From Gammaproteobacteria bacterium (lineage in GTDB: Bacteria; Pseudomonadota; Gammaproteobacteria; JAKEHO01): 42,747 nt of DNA. This document shows, one piece after another, positions 40,164-42,747 of the stretch. Every line of letters starts with the position of its first letter. Position 1 is the first letter of the stretch. The stretch lies in assembly GCA_022614965.1 (NCBI GenBank), contig JAKEHO010000005.1, positions 1 through 42,747 on the forward strand, read 5' to 3'. Made by a program: the position numbers and the translations under genes. Below the pieces are notes generated by a model that was given only the letters and a program-made list of their open reading frames with translations, was not told where the DNA came from and searched no databases.

Positions 40164-41171
40164 TCAATCGCCCTTTGCCTCTGATGGGGCGAGTATCTCG
40201 AAGTAAACGAGGAGGGTTTGCTGGATCGCGCTGTTGTTATCATCGCTAATCATAAAGAAGCGGTTTCCTTGGTGATGTGACAGGCCCTCGAAGTTATCAA
40301 TGGTCAGTTGATCACGCGTAGCGAACTGGACGACTTCCTCCACCGATATATGGTCGTTTCCGGCCTCGGCCGGGGGAAGGCGTATACGGCGGAGGGCGAT
40401 GGTGACGGGTTGAAATATGAAAGAATAACTGCGCTCAAGTACGAGAATTGACCCGTCGTCTGTCGCTGAGAGCCCAACGAGAGCGCCATTTTCCGGATCA
40501 TAGGGGGGGAAGCTCCATTGGTGGCCATCCAGCGAATAGATGGTCATCATACGAGGTTCAGAGTTTTTGAACGGTCGCTCTGGCCCCGTTAGTACACCAA
40601 GCTTCGCGTGGATCGTCACAGCCTCCAATGCCTTATTGCTGTCACTGTAATGTGAAATATCCGCTAAGTATGGGGGCAGCGCGTACGAATCAATCAGCGC
40701 TCCATCCGGGCGATAGCGGAGCACGCGAGGTTTACGCTCGAAGGAGATAATGAGTTCGCTGTCGTCCTTTTTCCCATTGGCACCGTTGATGATATCTAAG
40801 CCCTCAGAGTCCGCCATGGGGCCCCGCAATGGGTTGCCGTCAGCATCGCGTAGTGGATAGGCATTGTTGAGGTCAGCGCCGATCAGAATGTCACCAGTAA
40901 ATTTCGGTTGTAAATGCACGAGATGCCCATTGTCAGACACGGCATAGAGGATTTTTTCATCGTCATCCCACGCTAGATCAGACAATTCTTGAACCGGTAA
41001 ACCATTGAACGATACTTTCGACAGACTCACGGCCCCCATCATGCGGATACCCATGTGCTTATCGCCATCGTGATATGTATTTGAAAGTTTGTGTGGTGAG
41101 CCAATGGAAAGCGGTTCGGCCGGGGTGCCTTGCGGCACGGCCAATAATATGGCAATTAGCAGTGGGCGCAT
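40164..41171 (-). CDS. Esterase-like activity of phytase family protein
   Basis: The 335-residue protein has a signal peptide (MRPLLIAILLAVPQGTPA) and a six-bladed-propeller-like phytase-like domain. Motifs include LSDLAWDDDEKILYAVSDNGHL, ADSEGLDII, LEAVTIH and DNFEGLSHH, whose Asp/Glu residues would bind calcium. Members are periplasmic or secreted phosphoesterases or esterases with poorly defined substrates. Two tandem copies of a 12-bp repeat lie 15-38 bp upstream of the start. No phosphate-regulation genes are nearby. Confidence 0.85.
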   Translation of the reverse strand: MRPLLIAILLAVPQGTPAEPLSIGSPHKLSNTYHDGDKHMGIRMMGAVSLSKVSFNGLPVQELSDLAWDDDEKILYAVSDNGHLVHLQPKFTGDILIGADLNNAYPLRDADGNPLRGPMADSEGLDIINGANGKKDDSELIISFERKPRVLRYRPDGALIDSYALPPYLADISHYSDSNKALEAVTIHAKLGVLTGPERPFKNSEPRMMTIYSLDGHQWSFPPYDPENGALVGLSATDDGSILVLERSYSFIFQPVTIALRRIRLPPAEAGNDHISVEEVVQFATRDQLTIDNFEGLSHHQGNRFFMISDDNNSAIQQTLLVYFEILAPSEAKGD

Positions 41172-41185
41172 GACGTAATCGCTTT

Positions 41186-41209
41186 TATTGTTACCATTAT
41201 TGTTACCAT
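41186..41209 (-). repeat. Tandem 12-bp repeat upstream of the phytase-like gene
   Basis: TATTGTTACCAT occurs twice in direct tandem (41186-41197 and 41198-41209). It lies just upstream of the start at 41171 and replaces a normal ribosome-binding region. Direct repeats of this size can be sites for PhoB-like regulators, but the sequence differs from the enteric Pho box. Confidence 0.6.
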
Positions 41210-41311
41210 GCTGGCATAGAGTGGCGTTTAATTGGGGCCAGCGCGGATTATCATCTTGTGATGCAGCTCTTAAATGTCACTCTCAATCGTCTATGTGACC
41301 ACATTTCGTAG

Positions 41312-41687
41312 ATGTCGAAGCTATTTGTCTGCTTGGGGCGCATCTTGGGATGGCTAGCCGTGCCATGCGGCGCGTTGGCTGCCCATGGTCTTAGACATCA
41401 CTATTCCGACGAAGTGCTCGCCATCTTTCAGACCGGTGTATAACAATAGTGCATCCATGGATTTGCCCTGTTATTTGTTGGGCTGTTTGGACAATCGTCG
41501 CCTTGCTCCCGCATGTTGCATGCAGAGGGGTGGACATATATCGTCGGAATTTTGTTGTTCCCAGGTCCTTTGTACATCTTAGCGGTCCAAGAGGCCCAAC
41601 GGATATTATAGCTATCCCCTTTGTGGCGGGCTGGCGCTGATCGGTGGCTGGTTCCTACTAGCGGTAACCACACTCCGGCAGCTATAG
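41312..41687 (+). pseudogene. Decayed DUF423 membrane protein gene
   Basis: From ATG 41312 the frame reads LGWLAVPCGALAAHGLRHH and VLAIFQTGV, then hits stops near 41443-41451. It resumes with FALLFVGLF and WTYIVGILLFPGPLYILAV in that frame and, after a shift near 41605, AIPFVAG; GLALIGGWFLLAV follows in a further frame to a stop at 41687. These pieces follow the order of a full DUF423 (YgdD/TMEM256-like) small membrane protein. At least two shifts and two stops make it a pseudogene. Confidence 0.8.
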
Positions 41688-41731
41688 TTAGCCTTCTCGT
41701 TCCGGGACGTGAAGGCCTTTATGGAGAGCTG

Positions 41732-41766
41732 CCCGGGCATGCGAATAATCTGTGCTCATGCCCGGG
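41732..41766 (+). promoter_or_regulatory. 10-bp perfect hairpin before the L,D-transpeptidase gene
   Basis: CCCGGGCATG (41732-41741) pairs with CATGCCCGGG (41757-41766) around a 15-base loop. It ends 18 bases before the start codon at 41785, so in RNA it would sit against the ribosome-binding region. There is no U-tract, so it is not an obvious terminator. It may also terminate or protect the decayed DUF423 unit upstream. Confidence 0.6.
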
Positions 41767-41784
41767 GATGTTGGCTGCATTGTA

Positions 41785-42747
41785 ATGAACAGAATGCTGA
41801 TTACGCATACCGATATACGTGGATGCCCGCACAAACTGAGCTATGTACTCGCGCTGTATTTTGCCGTGCAATGCACCTCCCTTCATGCGCAGACCTACAT
41901 GTTGCCACCGGATGGCGATGAAATCGTGGGGACCCTTCAAATGACCTTTGCGCAAGCCAAAGACACGTTGCTTGACATTGCCCGCGACTACAATCAGGGC
42001 TACAACGCGATACGTCAGGCAAATCCAGGAGTTGATACTTGGTTACCGGGCGAGGGAAAGGAAGTAGTTCTCCCGTCCTATTACATACTGCCAAAGGCAC
42101 CGCGGGAGGGTATCGTGCTCAATATGCCCGAAATGCGTTTGTACTACTATCCCAAATCGAAGCGGGGCGAGCCACCTGTTGTAATCACATATCCTATCAG
42201 TATTGGTCGCCAGGATTGGTCGACTCCCTTTTTGTTCACACGCGTGAGGGAAAAGGTGGTCAACCCTGCTTGGTATCCGCCTGAATCCATTCGCGAGGAA
42301 CACGCAGCAGATGGCGATCTGTTGCCGAAGGTTGTACCGCCCGGACCAGACAATCCAATGGGAGCATATGCACTTCGCCTCGGCATTCCGGGCTACCTCA
42401 TTCATGGGACAAATAAGCCGTACGGGCTAGGTATGCGCGTCACCCACGGCTGTATCCGTCTTTATCCCGAAGATATCGAGCAACTGTTTCACCAAGTTGA
42501 CGTCGGCACGCCTGTACGCATCGTCAATCAGCCCTACAAGGTCGGCTGGCGGGGCGGCGAATTGTATCTGGAGGTACATCCCTATCTGGATGAAGACGAA
42601 CGGGTTTACAAGAATAATATGACCCCTATTGTTCAGGCCGTTGTGGACGCGACTCAAGAAAAATCTCAAGAGGTAGATTGGGACAAGGTGAGGCTCGTCT
42701 GGTCTGAGTCCAGAGGGATCCCCATCCCGATTGGTCTGCGCCGGAGC
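41785..42747 (+). CDS. L,D-transpeptidase (YkuD/ErfK type), 3'-incomplete
   Basis: The frame from ATG 41785 is open to the last base (321 codons), so the stop lies beyond the window. After an N-terminal signal-like stretch (LSYVLALYFAVQCTSLHA) comes a LysM-like region (about residues 50-100; ARDYNQGYNAIRQANPGV). The YkuD domain follows, with His207 (IHGTNKPYGLG) and the active-site THGCIRLYP, Cys223. It crosslinks peptidoglycan or anchors lipoproteins in the periplasm. At 321 residues it is already near the family length, so few residues are likely missing. Confidence 0.92.
   Translation, partial: MNRMLITHTDIRGCPHKLSYVLALYFAVQCTSLHAQTYMLPPDGDEIVGTLQMTFAQAKDTLLDIARDYNQGYNAIRQANPGVDTWLPGEGKEVVLPSYYILPKAPREGIVLNMPEMRLYYYPKSKRGEPPVVITYPISIGRQDWSTPFLFTRVREKVVNPAWYPPESIREEHAADGDLLPKVVPPGPDNPMGAYALRLGIPGYLIHGTNKPYGLGMRVTHGCIRLYPEDIEQLFHQVDVGTPVRIVNQPYKVGWRGGELYLEVHPYLDEDERVYKNNMTPIVQAVVDATQEKSQEVDWDKVRLVWSESRGIPIPIGLRRS

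Overview
The window looks like the chromosome of a Gram-negative bacterium, most likely a gammaproteobacterial methylotroph. Three things support this. There is a complete pqqABCDE operon. Beside it is a run of genes for tetrahydromethanopterin (H4MPT) and methanofuran biosynthesis. The rest of the gene set is proteobacterial: AmpG, Hsp15, TgpA, MoaB, L,D-transpeptidase and outer-membrane proteins. No tRNA, rRNA, CRISPR array, insertion sequence or prophage was recognised. The lineage is inferred from gene content only.

Layout. 1-3066 (+): the 3' part of a TPR-sulfotransferase, a prolyl iminopeptidase and folP. 3103-6632 (-): pqqA-B-C-D-E, with a strong hairpin just after the 24-codon pqqA and a second one before pqqB. 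6633-7227: a 595-bp divergent control region. 7228-10478 (+): an H4MPT-type dihydropteroate synthase, a DUF447 protein, an MfnB-like enzyme and a carbinolamine-dehydratase-like protein. 10551-13851: molybdenum cofactor genes moaC, moaD, moaE, moeA and mobA. 13918-16214 (-): the tungstate ABC transporter tupABC. Together these could supply cofactors for methanol oxidation (PQQ), formaldehyde oxidation (H4MPT and methanofuran) and a W- or Mo-dependent formate dehydrogenase. None of those oxidation enzymes is encoded in the window.

16376-22244 holds a DUF6494 protein, a CYTH protein, an AmpG-like transporter, a gamma-glutamyltransferase, a small metallophosphatase, a secreted His-rich repeat protein and a SelW-like protein. 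22383-27183 holds a PP2C-membrane-FGE-sulfatase fusion, a CPA2 antiporter without an RCK domain, an arsenate-reductase-like protein and a carboxymuconolactone decarboxylase-like/Rieske fusion. 27217-31550 (-) is a moxR-DUF58-transglutaminase operon. 31629-34649 holds a nitroreductase, a MATE exporter, hslR and moaB.

From 34650 onward coding density drops and decay is visible. A haloacid dehalogenase (HAD) pseudogene (34668-35174) and a DUF423 pseudogene (41312-41687) lie among genes for envelope or periplasmic proteins: a beta-barrel protein, a cNMP-binding protein, a two-TM protein, a small exported protein, a di-heme MauG/CcpA-like lipoprotein and a phytase-like esterase. The window ends inside an L,D-transpeptidase gene that is open to the last base.
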